A stretch of DNA of 64,000 nt from the NCBI RefSeq assembly GCF_000737695.1, contig NZ_JPRM01000015.1, forward strand, positions 1 to 64,000, given 5' to 3'. Every line of letters begins with the position of its first letter. Position 1 is the stretch's first letter. This DNA comes from Flavobacterium hydatis. GTDB lineage: Bacteria > Bacteroidota > Bacteroidia > Flavobacteriales > Flavobacteriaceae. The notes under the pieces are model-generated. The model had not been told where the DNA came from. It worked only from the letters and a program-made list of their open reading frames with translations, and did not search any database. Below are positions 23,507 to 32,418 of the stretch, in pieces. The position numbers were made by a program, and so were the translations under genes.

Positions 23507-25702
23507 CTATAATTTAGAAGCTAGTTTATCTTTTTTTGATTTACCAGGAATCGAAGATTGTCTTGTCGCACTTTTCGATTGTAAATCATCTAATACATTT
23601 ATAGCTTCTTCTACATATATATCTTTTGATAAAGCTTGGTGCCAACTATCTCTTTTCTCTTTCAAAGAAGGATCTTTTGCCATTTCTGCAATTTCGTATG
23701 GTAACGAAGTAAATTGCAGGTTGTTTTTATAATCCGTAATTGGTTTATATTTTTTAGCTTCTGCCTCTACTTCTGTTTGCGTTTTCTTGAAATCATCAAT
23801 ATTCAAACTATACGTATTCTCCTTGCTCTTAGTATCAATCCATTTTGCATTATCCTCTATTAATTGGAATTGTGGATTTTGTGCAATACGCATTTTACTA
23901 TTTGCAATAGCTTGATTAAAGTTAGAACCACTATTGTTCCAAACACTATATTCAGCCGGATCTATTTTATCCCATGGCATTGCATTATCAATATCACGCT
24001 CACCCATTTTTAAGTAAGCATAACGATCTGGCGCAACAATATCACTACGTACACCTTCTAATTGTGTAGACCCACCATTGATTCTATAAAACTTTTGAGT
24101 TGTAATTTTCAAAGCTCCTAAATCGCCAAAATCACTACTACGAACAAACTGATTTAAATCGATAACGTTCTGAACAGTGCCTTTTCCGTACGTTTGTTTG
24201 CTACCAATAATAACTCCTCTTTTGTAATCCTGAATTGCAGCTGCAAGAATTTCTGAAGCCGAAGCTGAGAAACCGTTAACCATAATTACTAAAGGTCCAT
24301 CCCACTCTATTTTTTTATCACGATCGTAAAGAACTTCTTTTTTTCTTCCTGCAGATTTAATCTGTACAATAGGACCTTGCTCAATAAATAATCCAGCAAT
24401 ATCTACAACTGTAGATAAAGAACCTCCACCATCATCACGTACATCTAAGATAATACCGTTTACATTCTCTTTTTTAAGTCTTTCAACCTCAAGAGCAATA
24501 TCTTTTCCTGCATCTCTACCATCTTTGTTTTCAAAATCGATATAAAATTTAGGTAAATAAATAACCCCATATTTCAATCCGTTTTTATCTACAATACTAG
24601 ATTTAGCATACGTTTCTTCAATCTCTACAATATCTCTAATAATAGAAATTACTTTAATCGTTCCGTCTACTTTTTTAACTGTAAGACGAACTTCTGTTCC
24701 TTTATGTCCTTTGATTTTCTTAACAACATCGTCAAGACGCATACCAACAACATCTACAGGTTCATCAGTTCCCTGCCCTACTTTTATAATTAAATCACCT
24801 GCTTCTAATTCTTTGCCTCTCCAAGCTGGTCCGCCCGAAATAAGTTCAGAGATTTCGGTAAAGTCATTTTTCTTTTGCAGTTTAGCACCAATACCTTCAA
24901 GTTTACCACTGATGTTAACATCAAAACGTTCTTTCTCTTCTGGTGCAAAATAACTTGTATGTGGATCAAAGCGAGCCATGATAGAATTTACATAAACTGA
25001 AAACCAATCGCTTCTATCTAAATCTTTTATAAAACCAAAATATTCATCTAATGATTTCAATGAATTATCTCTGGTTTCTTTTTCTAAAACTTCAAAAGTT
25101 TTTGCTTTATAAGCTGGGTCTTTTACTTTCTTTTCATCTTCGATATTCTCTTTGGTTACAAGAGAAGAAAGTGTAGACAACTTAATTTGTTTTCTCCATT
25201 TCTCTACCAATTCGGCAGGAGTTTTTGCGTAAGGCGAATGCTCGTAATCTGTACTAAATGTTTCGTTTACTTTATAATTAAATGGTTGAGCCAAAATGAG
25301 TTTATATCTCTTTTTACCCTCTTCCATTCTTTTCATCAAACGTGCATAAGTAAGATTAAAGAAAGTTAAATCTTTATTTACAAATTGATCATCTAATTGC
25401 AATTCATATCTGGAAAACTCATCGATATCTGCTTGCAAGAAAAATCTTTTAGATGGATCCAATGCTTCGATATAATCCTTATAAACTCCTTTAGAAAACT
25501 CATCGTTCATAACAGGAGGATTATAATGTCCTTTCTCGATTACAAAGGCAAGTAATTCCAAAAGCATCTTATCTTTATTCGGGTCTGGGTCTATACCTTT
25601 ATCGCTATTAATTTTAAATGCAAACAATGTAGCAGATAAACAAATAACGGCTAGGATAATTTTATAATTTCGTTTCATAAATTTAATAATAGCATTCATC
25701 AA
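23507..25702 (-). CDS. prc: C-terminal processing (tail-specific) peptidase S41
   Basis: The 731-residue protein has an N-terminal membrane anchor or signal (MKRNYKIILAVICLSATLFAF), a helical N-terminal domain (about 40-240), a PDZ domain (about 255-350) and an S41 protease domain with the Ser/Lys dyad in NGFSASASEILAAAI (Ser) and QTYGKGTVQ (Lys). The C-terminal DUF3340-like region is characteristic of Prc-type, longer than CtpA-type, enzymes. It trims or degrades periplasmic proteins from the C-terminus. The start is uncertain: ATG at 25702, or at 25678, which gives the signal peptide directly. Confidence 0.93.
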   Translation of the reverse strand: MMNAIIKFMKRNYKIILAVICLSATLFAFKINSDKGIDPDPNKDKMLLELLAFVIEKGHYNPPVMNDEFSKGVYKDYIEALDPSKRFFLQADIDEFSRYELQLDDQFVNKDLTFFNLTYARLMKRMEEGKKRYKLILAQPFNYKVNETFSTDYEHSPYAKTPAELVEKWRKQIKLSTLSSLVTKENIEDEKKVKDPAYKAKTFEVLEKETRDNSLKSLDEYFGFIKDLDRSDWFSVYVNSIMARFDPHTSYFAPEEKERFDVNISGKLEGIGAKLQKKNDFTEISELISGGPAWRGKELEAGDLIIKVGQGTDEPVDVVGMRLDDVVKKIKGHKGTEVRLTVKKVDGTIKVISIIRDIVEIEETYAKSSIVDKNGLKYGVIYLPKFYIDFENKDGRDAGKDIALEVERLKKENVNGIILDVRDDGGGSLSTVVDIAGLFIEQGPIVQIKSAGRKKEVLYDRDKKIEWDGPLVIMVNGFSASASEILAAAIQDYKRGVIIGSKQTYGKGTVQNVIDLNQFVRSSDFGDLGALKITTQKFYRINGGSTQLEGVRSDIVAPDRYAYLKMGERDIDNAMPWDKIDPAEYSVWNNSGSNFNQAIANSKMRIAQNPQFQLIEDNAKWIDTKSKENTYSLNIDDFKKTQTEVEAEAKKYKPITDYKNNLQFTSLPYEIAEMAKDPSLKEKRDSWHQALSKDIYVEEAINVLDDLQSKSATRQSSIPGKSKKDKLASKL

Positions 25703-25912
25703 TTTTTTAATCTAATTTACGGTAAAAACTATGCCAACAAAGTAGGAGCCGCATAATTTTTTGTTAAAGATATAAATATAGTTTTTCTTTCAATTAATTA
25801 AAAGCTCTAAGTTAGTAAATTTAAGATATTTTGTTACTATTTTAAGAAAACCAGTTACTACATTTGCTAATAAAAACCCTACAGACCTAATTTTTCTCTT
25901 ATATTTTACAAA

Positions 25913-26692
25913 ATGAATTCAAAAAAACCTTTAATCTTAGTTACTAATGACGATGGCGTCTCAGCTCCCGGAATTAGAGCTTTAATTAGTGTAATGTCTC
26001 AAATTGGCGAAGTTGTAGTTGTCGCACCCGACAAACCACAAAGCGCCATGGGTCACGCAATCACAATAAACAGTACTTTATACCTTAATAAATTATCCAA
26101 AGATGGAGATTTAGTTACTGAATATAGCTGCTCGGGAACTCCGGTAGATTGTGTAAAACTTGCGGTAAACGAGATTTTAAAACGCAAACCAGATTTATGC
26201 GTTTCGGGAGTAAACCACGGATCAAACTCTTCTATAAATGTAATATACTCTGGAACTATGAGTGCTGCTGTTGAAGCTGGTATTGAAGGAATTCCTGCAA
26301 TAGGTTTTTCATTATTAGATTATGACTGGAATGCTGATTTCGAAAGTATAAAATCATTCATCAAGAAAATCACTCTTGAAGCACTGGAAAACAAATTACC
26401 CGAAGGAGTAGTTTTAAACGTGAACTTCCCGAAATTAAAAGAGAACGAAATTAAAGGAATTAAAATTTGTCGTCAAGCGAAAGCACAATGGATGGAAAAA
26501 TTCGACAAAAGAAAAACTCCTTCTGGCAAGGATTACTATTGGCTTTCGGGCGAATTTGTAAACCAAGATAAAGGTGAAGATACTGATGAATGGGCGTTAG
26601 AAAACGGTTACGTTTCTGTTGTACCAGTACAATTTGACTTAACTGCACATCATACAATGCAACAACTTAATACCTGGAAATGGAATGAATAA
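25913..26692 (+). CDS. surE: 5'/3'-nucleotidase SurE
   Basis: A 259-residue metal-dependent nucleoside-monophosphate phosphatase. The N-terminal ILVTNDDGVSAPGI supplies the metal-binding acidic pair; VAPDKPQSAMGHAIT and VSGVNHGSNSSINVIYSGTM complete the active site. It overlaps the next small membrane protein gene by 8 bases. Confidence 0.96.
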   Translation: MNSKKPLILVTNDDGVSAPGIRALISVMSQIGEVVVVAPDKPQSAMGHAITINSTLYLNKLSKDGDLVTEYSCSGTPVDCVKLAVNEILKRKPDLCVSGVNHGSNSSINVIYSGTMSAAVEAGIEGIPAIGFSLLDYDWNADFESIKSFIKKITLEALENKLPEGVVLNVNFPKLKENEIKGIKICRQAKAQWMEKFDKRKTPSGKDYYWLSGEFVNQDKGEDTDEWALENGYVSVVPVQFDLTAHHTMQQLNTWKWNE

Positions 26693-26978
26693 TTCAAGAA
26701 ATAAAAAAGATTTACTTATAGGTTTTATTATAGGTCTGATGGCTTCCGTTTTAGGGAGTTTTCTTTTTCTTACTTTACTTACCGATTTTGATGTTTCGAA
26801 CGGAATGGAGAGCATCCGTATCATTAAAAACTACGGATATCTAGGTAAAGTAATTACTCTTGGTTCTATTTTGTCTTTAGTAGCTTTTGGTGTATTTTTA
26901 AAACAAAACAAAGAATTTAGAGCAAGAGGTGTAGTTTTGGCTGTTATCATATTAGCACTACTCACTTTATTAATTTAA
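26685..26978 (+). CDS. Hypothetical small membrane protein
   Basis: The 97-residue protein has three predicted membrane helices (about 10-32, 50-67 and 78-97) and a short basic N-terminus (MNNSRNKKD). The 8-base overlap with surE implies translational coupling, and lpxB follows in the same direction. I do not recognise the family. The surE-small membrane protein-lpxB order is probably conserved among relatives, but that cannot be checked here. Confidence 0.65.
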   Translation: MNNSRNKKDLLIGFIIGLMASVLGSFLFLTLLTDFDVSNGMESIRIIKNYGYLGKVITLGSILSLVAFGVFLKQNKEFRARGVVLAVIILALLTLLI

Positions 26979-26980
26979 TT

Positions 26981-26988
26981 TATCTTTG
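26981..26988 (+). promoter_or_regulatory. Predicted -7 promoter element of lpxB
   Basis: TATCTTTG matches TAnnTTTG and lies 70 bases before the lpxB ATG. No -33 TTG is visible, so lpxB may also be read from the surE promoter. Confidence 0.4.
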
Positions 26989-27058
26989 CAATTATAAAGA
27001 AATTGTCATTCTCTATTTAATGACAACTTAAATAACTTCCATTCGCAAAAACAAAAAC

Positions 27059-28174
27059 ATGAAATACTACATTATTGCAGGAGAAGCCTCAGGCGATTTA
27101 CATGGTTCAAATTTGATGAAAGCCTTATATAAAGAAGATCCAAACGCTGATATTCGTTTTTGGGGAGGTGATTTAATGCAAAAAACTGGCGGAACTCTGG
27201 TAAAACATTATCGTGAGCTAGCTTTTATGGGGTTTATTGAAGTTATCTTTAATTTAAAAACAATACTAAGTAATATTTCATTTTGCAAAAAAGACATTAC
27301 TCAATTTAAACCAGATGTATTAATTTTTATTGATTATCCTGGTTTTAATATGCGTATTGCAAAATGGGCTAAAGCGCTGAATTATAAAACTCATTATTAT
27401 ATTTCGCCACAAATCTGGGCTTGGAAAGAAAATCGTATTACAAGCATTAAACAAGATATCGATAAGATGTTTGTAATCTTACCTTTCGAAAAAAGTTTTT
27501 ACGAAGACAAACATCATTTTCCTGTAGAGTTTGTGGGGCATCCTTTAATTGATGCAATCCATAATCAGCCCTCATTTGACGAAACGACCTTCCGAAAAGA
27601 AAACAACTTAAGCGATAAACCAATTATTGCCATATTACCAGGAAGTCGCAAACAGGAAATCACCAAAATGCTTTCGGTTATGCTTAGTGTTGTTAATGAT
27701 TTTAAAGAATATCAGTTTGTAATTGCAGGCGCTCCTAGTCAGGAGTATTCTTTCTACCAACATTTCATTACCAATGATAACATAAAGTTTGTATCTAATA
27801 AAACCTATGCTTTATTACAATCTTCTACAGCTGCTTTGGTCACATCTGGAACAGCAACTCTGGAAACAGCACTTTTTAAAGTTCCAGAAGTAGTTTGTTA
27901 CAAAGGAAGCTGGGCATCTTATCAAATAGCTAAACGTATCATTACGCTTAAATACATTTCACTGGTAAATTTAATCATGGATAAAGAAGTCGTGACTGAA
28001 CTTATCCAAGATGATTGTACTCCTAAACGAATTACCGAAGAATTAAATAAACTATTAGAACCAAATTATCGCAAAACACTTTTGCACAATTATGATTTAT
28101 TAGAAGAAAAACTTGGAGGAATTGGTGCCAGCGAAAAAACGGCAAAATTAATCGTAGCCGATTTACAAAAATAG
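27059..28174 (+). CDS. lpxB: Lipid-A-disaccharide synthase
   Basis: A 371-residue GT19 glycosyltransferase that joins UDP-diacylglucosamine and lipid X to form the lipid A disaccharide. IAGEASGDLHGSNLMKAL at the N-terminus, ISPQIWAWKENR near residue 115, FVGHPLIDAI and ILPGSRKQEI, and the C-terminal VTSGTATLE region are all characteristic. It lacks the usual lpxD-lpxA neighbours here. Confidence 0.96.
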   Translation: MKYYIIAGEASGDLHGSNLMKALYKEDPNADIRFWGGDLMQKTGGTLVKHYRELAFMGFIEVIFNLKTILSNISFCKKDITQFKPDVLIFIDYPGFNMRIAKWAKALNYKTHYYISPQIWAWKENRITSIKQDIDKMFVILPFEKSFYEDKHHFPVEFVGHPLIDAIHNQPSFDETTFRKENNLSDKPIIAILPGSRKQEITKMLSVMLSVVNDFKEYQFVIAGAPSQEYSFYQHFITNDNIKFVSNKTYALLQSSTAALVTSGTATLETALFKVPEVVCYKGSWASYQIAKRIITLKYISLVNLIMDKEVVTELIQDDCTPKRITEELNKLLEPNYRKTLLHNYDLLEEKLGGIGASEKTAKLIVADLQK

Positions 28175-28197
28175 TTCATCGCTTAAAAAATATTGTC

Positions 28198-28680
28198 TTG
28201 AAAAACATACTATCCATACTAGCCTTATTGTTGTTATTTGCATCTTGTAAATCGACGTCATCTGTTACAACAACTAAAAAAGAAGACAATCCGAAAGCAA
28301 TCGTTAAAGATTTAATTTATACAGCTTCTGAGAATATTGGTGTCCGATACAAAGCTGGCGGAACTACAAATAAGGGCTATGATTGTTCTGGTTTAGTATT
28401 TACGACATTCAATTCTGAAAACATCAAACTACCCAGATCCTCTTATGAACAATCTAAAGTTGGAGAAGTTATTAATCGAAATAAAGCAAAAAAAGGAGAT
28501 TTGATTTTCTTTAAAACCAACAGAAGTTCGCAAATAAATCATGTTGGGTTAATTGTCGAAATTAATAATGATGAAATTAAATTTATACATTCCTCTACTT
28601 CAAAAGGTGTAATTATTTCGTCTACAAAAGAGCCTTATTATCGTGATTCTTTTGCACAAGTAAATCGTGTTATTGAGTAA
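28198..28680 (+). CDS. NlpC/P60 (C40) family cell-wall peptidase lipoprotein
   Basis: The 160-residue protein starts at TTG (28198). A lipoprotein signal ends at lipobox FASC (cysteine near residue 17). The C40 domain has the catalytic Cys in GYDCSGLVFTTF, His in NHVGLIVEI and a third polar residue (His in FIHSS). Such enzymes cut peptide bonds in peptidoglycan stems. It lies 23 bases after lpxB and may share its transcript. A hairpin terminator follows at 28717. Confidence 0.9.
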   Translation: MKNILSILALLLLFASCKSTSSVTTTKKEDNPKAIVKDLIYTASENIGVRYKAGGTTNKGYDCSGLVFTTFNSENIKLPRSSYEQSKVGEVINRNKAKKGDLIFFKTNRSSQINHVGLIVEINNDEIKFIHSSTSKGVIISSTKEPYYRDSFAQVNRVIE

Positions 28681-28716
28681 TCGCCACGTTTACACTTACA
28701 TATATGTTATACAATT

Positions 28717-28749
28717 ACCTTTGTCAAAGTTTAAAACTTTGACAAAGGT
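28717..28749. repeat. 33-bp palindrome, copy 1 (terminator-like)
   Basis: ACCTTTGTCAAAGTT / AACTTTGACAAAGGT with a 3-base loop and nine T residues after it, 37 bases past the C40 peptidase stop; it probably terminates that gene. An identical copy lies at 29035-29067. Confidence 0.85.
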
Positions 28750-28925
28750 TTTTTTTTGAATTGACTTTAGCCAAAATAACAAAGCTTTCGGCTAAAGCCA
28801 CATTATTTATCATCTATTCTTAAACCCCCAGCTAAAGCAGGAGGCAATTAAAAAATCTCAGAACCAAGTAATATTAAATCGTTTTTAATCATTATAACGC
28901 AATGTATTTTCACAATCCGTACCCG

Positions 28926-28941
28926 CACGGTTGAAACCGTG
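28926..28941. repeat. Short CGGTT/AACCG palindrome
   Basis: CACGGTT-GA-AACCGTG, followed by GGCTATGAT. Similar palindromes occur at 49267-49287 (followed by CTATG) and 49333-49352. The shared design suggests one family of small intergenic elements. Confidence 0.6.
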
Positions 28942-29034
28942 GGCTATGATTAAAACAGGATAAAATCTAGAAAACGAAAAGAACATTTATCCTTATTTTA
29001 CCCTAGTACCCATGCTATTACATCTGACGCAATT

Positions 29035-29067
29035 ACCTTTGTCAAAGTTTAAAACTTTGACAAAGGT
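29035..29067. repeat. 33-bp palindrome, copy 2
   Basis: Identical 33-bp palindrome to 28717-28749, with shared flanks (AATT before, TT after) but without a long T-run. It sits 72 bases before comEC. Identity over the full palindrome, 318 bases apart, points to recent copying or conversion. Confidence 0.85.
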
Positions 29068-29138
29068 TTATAAGCATAAATAAAACCTTATTTGCTTATC
29101 TGAAGTTATTTCTTATAAAATTATCGTATTTTAGCTAT

Positions 29139-31175
29139 ATGAAAGTACTAGAATTTCCTTTGGTAAGAATTACAATAAGTTTTATAATTGGTATTGTACT
29201 GGCTTATAACTTGAATCTTTCTATATCTTTTACATTCATATTGCTTAGTATTGCGGCAATCTTGTTATGTTGTTCTTTTTATTATTCAAGAATTAAACCC
29301 AAAAAAACCATTTACTTTGGCATAACAACCTATTTATTATCCTGTTGCATAGGTATAACAACTCAAACACTTCATACCGAATCATTACAAAAAGATAATT
29401 ATACTAATTATAAAGATGTCTATGACAAACCCCATTTAATTGATTGTATAATTAGTGAGAAATTAAAAAGCAACAATTACAGCGACAGATATATTGCCAG
29501 CTTAAATCAAATTGATCAAAAACCTTCCTCTGGCAAAATAATACTTAACATAAAAAAAGACAGCACAGGATCAAATCTAGAAATCGGAAATTGCATTCGT
29601 ACAAAAGGCCTTTTATCTAAAAATAGCGCTCCCAAAAATCCTAACCAATTTGATTATAGCAAGTATTTAAATAACAAGCACATCTACGCACAACTGTACG
29701 TACAGAAGAACGACATAACTATTAGTTCTAAAATCGAGAAAAGTATTTGGTATTATGCAGCGAGGATGCGAACAAACATTATAAAGAATCTAGAGAAGAA
29801 CAATTTTAATAAAACCGAAATGAATGTCGCTCTGGCTTTAATTCTCGGCCAGCAGCAGGATATTACACCCGAAATCATCAAGGATTATCAATACGCAGGA
29901 GTAACACATATTTTATCTGTTTCTGGTCTTCACGTGGGCTATATATTAATCCTTATAACTTATCTTTTAAAACCGATTCCTAATACCAAAAAAGGATCAC
30001 TTATAAAGCTAATAGCCTTAGTAGTTTCATTATTTTCGTTTGCAGTAATTTCAGGATTTTCACCATCTGTATTACGATCTGTGGTAATGTTCTCGTTTGT
30101 GGCTTTAGGAAATCATCTACGAAGAAGCGTAAATATTTATCATACATTATTAGTCTCGATATTATTATTACTGCTTTTTGAACCATCTTTTTTATTCGAT
30201 GTCGGATTTCAGCTAAGCTACCTTGCTTTATTTTTTATCATTTGGCTACAGCCAATATTAACTGCAATCTGGAAACCTAAACATAAATTCACAACTGCAA
30301 TATGGAATGCTTTAACGGTATCTTTTGCAGCCCAAATAGGCACATTACCACTATGTTTATATTACTTTCATCAATTTCCAGGATTATTCTTTGTCGCCAA
30401 TATTGTAATCATACCATTTTTAAGTGTTATAATGATATTAGGAATTGTAGTAATGGTTTTGGCAGCTTTTGATATTGCTCCATTAATTCTTGTTCAATTA
30501 TTAGAAAAGAGTATTTTTTATTTAAACAAAATCATAACTAGCATTGCATCATTCGAAAGCTTCATCATTAAAGACATCTCGTTTAACACTTATCTATTAG
30601 TTAGTTCCTTTTTATTAATCATAACCGCTACAATTTGGTTCAAGAAACCATCTTTTACAAAGCTGTCATTCACTCTGGTTTCAATAATTTTGCTGCAAAT
30701 TACTTTTATCATAAATAGAAAAACCACACAGAATCAAGAAGAATGGATTGTCTATAATGTGGGTAAGAACTCTCAGATTACAGAACGAAAAGGCAACGAT
30801 GTTCAATTATTTACAACAGACACTTCCTCTAATAGCATCAATAACAATTATTCTTTAACGTCATATATGGTAGGCAATTTTGGAAAATTAACTAAAAAGG
30901 AAAAACTTCAAAATATCGCTTACTTTAATAAAAATAAAATCCTGATTATAGATAGCACCGGTATATATCCTAAAGAAATAAGACCAGATATTTTGATGCT
31001 TACTCAATCATCTAAAGTAAATTTTGAGAGACTATTAAAAAATACACAACCAAAAATGGTCATTGCTGATGGCACAAACTACAAATCGATTCAGCAAGCT
31101 TGGAAGAAAACATGCCTAAAAGAAAAAATCCCTTTTCATTCTACTAATGAAAAAGGATTCTATAAATTGAATTAA
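29139..31175 (+). CDS. comEC: ComEC/Rec2-family competence DNA channel, degenerate C-terminal domain
   Basis: A 678-residue polytopic protein. The N-terminal helices and DUF4131 domain cover about 1-190; the Competence domain at about 225-480 includes GVTHILSVSGLHVGYILILI and GFSPSVLRSVVMF, which define the family. About eight further helices reach residue 525. The last ~145 residues occupy the place of the metallo-beta-lactamase domain, but I find no HxHxDH motif or other metal ligands, so that domain is degraded or diverged. ComEC moves single-stranded DNA across the inner membrane during transformation. Start at ATG 29139. Confidence 0.87.
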   Translation: MKVLEFPLVRITISFIIGIVLAYNLNLSISFTFILLSIAAILLCCSFYYSRIKPKKTIYFGITTYLLSCCIGITTQTLHTESLQKDNYTNYKDVYDKPHLIDCIISEKLKSNNYSDRYIASLNQIDQKPSSGKIILNIKKDSTGSNLEIGNCIRTKGLLSKNSAPKNPNQFDYSKYLNNKHIYAQLYVQKNDITISSKIEKSIWYYAARMRTNIIKNLEKNNFNKTEMNVALALILGQQQDITPEIIKDYQYAGVTHILSVSGLHVGYILILITYLLKPIPNTKKGSLIKLIALVVSLFSFAVISGFSPSVLRSVVMFSFVALGNHLRRSVNIYHTLLVSILLLLLFEPSFLFDVGFQLSYLALFFIIWLQPILTAIWKPKHKFTTAIWNALTVSFAAQIGTLPLCLYYFHQFPGLFFVANIVIIPFLSVIMILGIVVMVLAAFDIAPLILVQLLEKSIFYLNKIITSIASFESFIIKDISFNTYLLVSSFLLIITATIWFKKPSFTKLSFTLVSIILLQITFIINRKTTQNQEEWIVYNVGKNSQITERKGNDVQLFTTDTSSNSINNNYSLTSYMVGNFGKLTKKEKLQNIAYFNKNKILIIDSTGIYPKEIRPDILMLTQSSKVNFERLLKNTQPKMVIADGTNYKSIQQAWKKTCLKEKIPFHSTNEKGFYKLN

Positions 31176-31186
31176 TAAAGCAATAT

Positions 31187-31642
31187 TTAAAATTCGCTAG
31201 GATGCAAAAGAGAATTAGACTCTGAAATCCAAGCTTTGACTCCACCAGATTTATAACTCATTTTACCTAATGCCTGAAAAGTAGTTTTGTTTTTTCTTAT
31301 TACAGCATTTGCAAAACACACTTCTGGCAACTCTTCAACTCCAAAAGCATTTTTAAGTTTAATGTTTTGTTCTTTGTCACTATCAGAAGCTTGACTATCG
31401 GACAAATCTAATTTTACTAAAACAACATTATCACGAGACCAAAGTGCAAAGTCCAGTGTTTTCATTATTTCATTTTGCAAGTTATCCCCTAAATTATTTG
31501 CAGTAAAGAAGATCAACATGGGTCTTTTTAATTTGTTACTTAATTCAATCGCATCATTGATATTTGTTTTCCAAACTAAATTCTGTGATTGCATTGTAAT
31601 AGATCCTAAAAAAAACAGGAATATAAGTAGTTTTTTCATCAT
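31187..31642 (-). CDS. Thioredoxin-like protein lacking CXXC (degenerate paralogue)
   Basis: A 151-residue protein with signal peptide (MKKLLIFLFFLGSITMQSQ) and thioredoxin fold. It is clearly a paralogue of the next gene (31897-32364): KRPMLIFFTANNLGDNLQNE aligns with KKPMLLFFTGSDWCGWCIRL, and FGVEELPEVCF with FGIQGFPTVYF. Both active-site cysteines are replaced (Gly52 and Leu55), while the cis-proline is kept. It cannot do thiol-disulfide exchange in the normal way and may be a binding or regulatory protein. It is convergent with comEC, 11 bases away. Confidence 0.85.
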   Translation of the reverse strand: MMKKLLIFLFFLGSITMQSQNLVWKTNINDAIELSNKLKRPMLIFFTANNLGDNLQNEIMKTLDFALWSRDNVVLVKLDLSDSQASDSDKEQNIKLKNAFGVEELPEVCFANAVIRKNKTTFQALGKMSYKSGGVKAWISESNSLLHPSEF

Positions 31643-31821
31643 ATTAAATTTGGTTTTCGGTTAGTTAAGGTAAACGAAATTAACATTTAATTTTAATTAT
31701 CCAAATTATTTTATAACTAAAAATATGTTTTATGTTTTTTTATAACTATTTCTTTAAACATACACTAAAAAACCAATATTTAAATTCTAAAACGAAAGAA
31801 ATTCCCCTAATAAACAACAAA

Positions 31822-31858
31822 AAGCTCTTTTCGCATAAAACGAAAAGAGCTTCTTTTT
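31822..31858 (-). terminator. Terminator after the CXXC thioredoxin gene
   Basis: A perfect 12-bp stem AAGCTCTTTTCG / CGAAAAGAGCTT with a 7-base loop and A/T runs on both sides. On the minus strand it ends the transcript of the 31897-32364 gene, separating it from the degenerate paralogue. The rest of 31643-31896 shows no gene. Confidence 0.88.
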
Positions 31859-31896
31859 ATTAATTGATAGTTACCAGAACTATCTAAATCATTTAA

Positions 31897-32364
31897 TTAT
31901 TTCTTTACAGGATTAACAATCCCATTTGCAACAGCAAGCCAAGCTGCAGGCCCACCAGCTACATATCCTGTAGTACCAAGTCCCTGAAAATTAACTTTAC
32001 CATCTTTATTCTCAGCTTTAGTAAAATAGACTGTTGGAAAACCCTGAATTCCAAAAACCTGTTGCAACTCATTGTTTTGAGCTTTTACTTCTGGAGTTTG
32101 TGCCGTTCTTCTAGGAAAATCTAATTCTACTAAAACAACATTATCTTTTGCCCATTTATTAAACTCAGGCGTTTTTAATACTTCGCTTTGCAAACGTATA
32201 CACCATCCGCACCAATCGCTACCAGTAAAGAATAACAACATAGGTTTTTTCTCTTTATTACTTACAGCAATTGCCTCTTTTACATCTGTATACCATTTTA
32301 ATTCTTGTGCTTCAACAGCAAAAGAACCTAATACTAACAACAATGTAATCAATATCTTTTTCAT
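31897..32364 (-). CDS. Secreted thioredoxin-family protein with WCGWC motif
   Basis: A 155-residue protein with a signal peptide (cleavage after FAVEA, near residue 19) and a thioredoxin_7-type fold. The active site is SDWCGWCIRL with Cys52 and Cys55, and the cis-Pro is in GFPTVYF. It probably works as a periplasmic thiol oxidoreductase. It lies 54 bases downstream of three POT transporter genes on the same strand, so it may belong to that transcript. A strong terminator follows. Confidence 0.9.
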   Translation of the reverse strand: MKKILITLLLVLGSFAVEAQELKWYTDVKEAIAVSNKEKKPMLLFFTGSDWCGWCIRLQSEVLKTPEFNKWAKDNVVLVELDFPRRTAQTPEVKAQNNELQQVFGIQGFPTVYFTKAENKDGKVNFQGLGTTGYVAGGPAAWLAVANGIVNPVKK

Positions 32365-32418
32365 CTTATTTTATTTTATTATTCAAATTTAAGCAAAAAA
32401 TAAACTCGAAAATGTAAT

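Larger units (their letters stand above)
28681..29138. other. Intergenic region with palindromic repeats
   Basis: About 460 noncoding bases between the C40 peptidase gene and comEC. It holds two identical 33-bp palindromes (28717 and 29035), a CACGGTT-GA-AACCGTG hairpin (28926-28941) and GGCTAAAGCC / CAGCTAAAGCAGGAGG phrases. No reading frame is credible. Confidence 0.75.

Noticed and set aside
31187..31642. Pseudogene call for the CXXC-less thioredoxin-like gene
   Set aside because: The frame, signal peptide, length and cis-proline are intact, so a functional non-redox protein is more likely.
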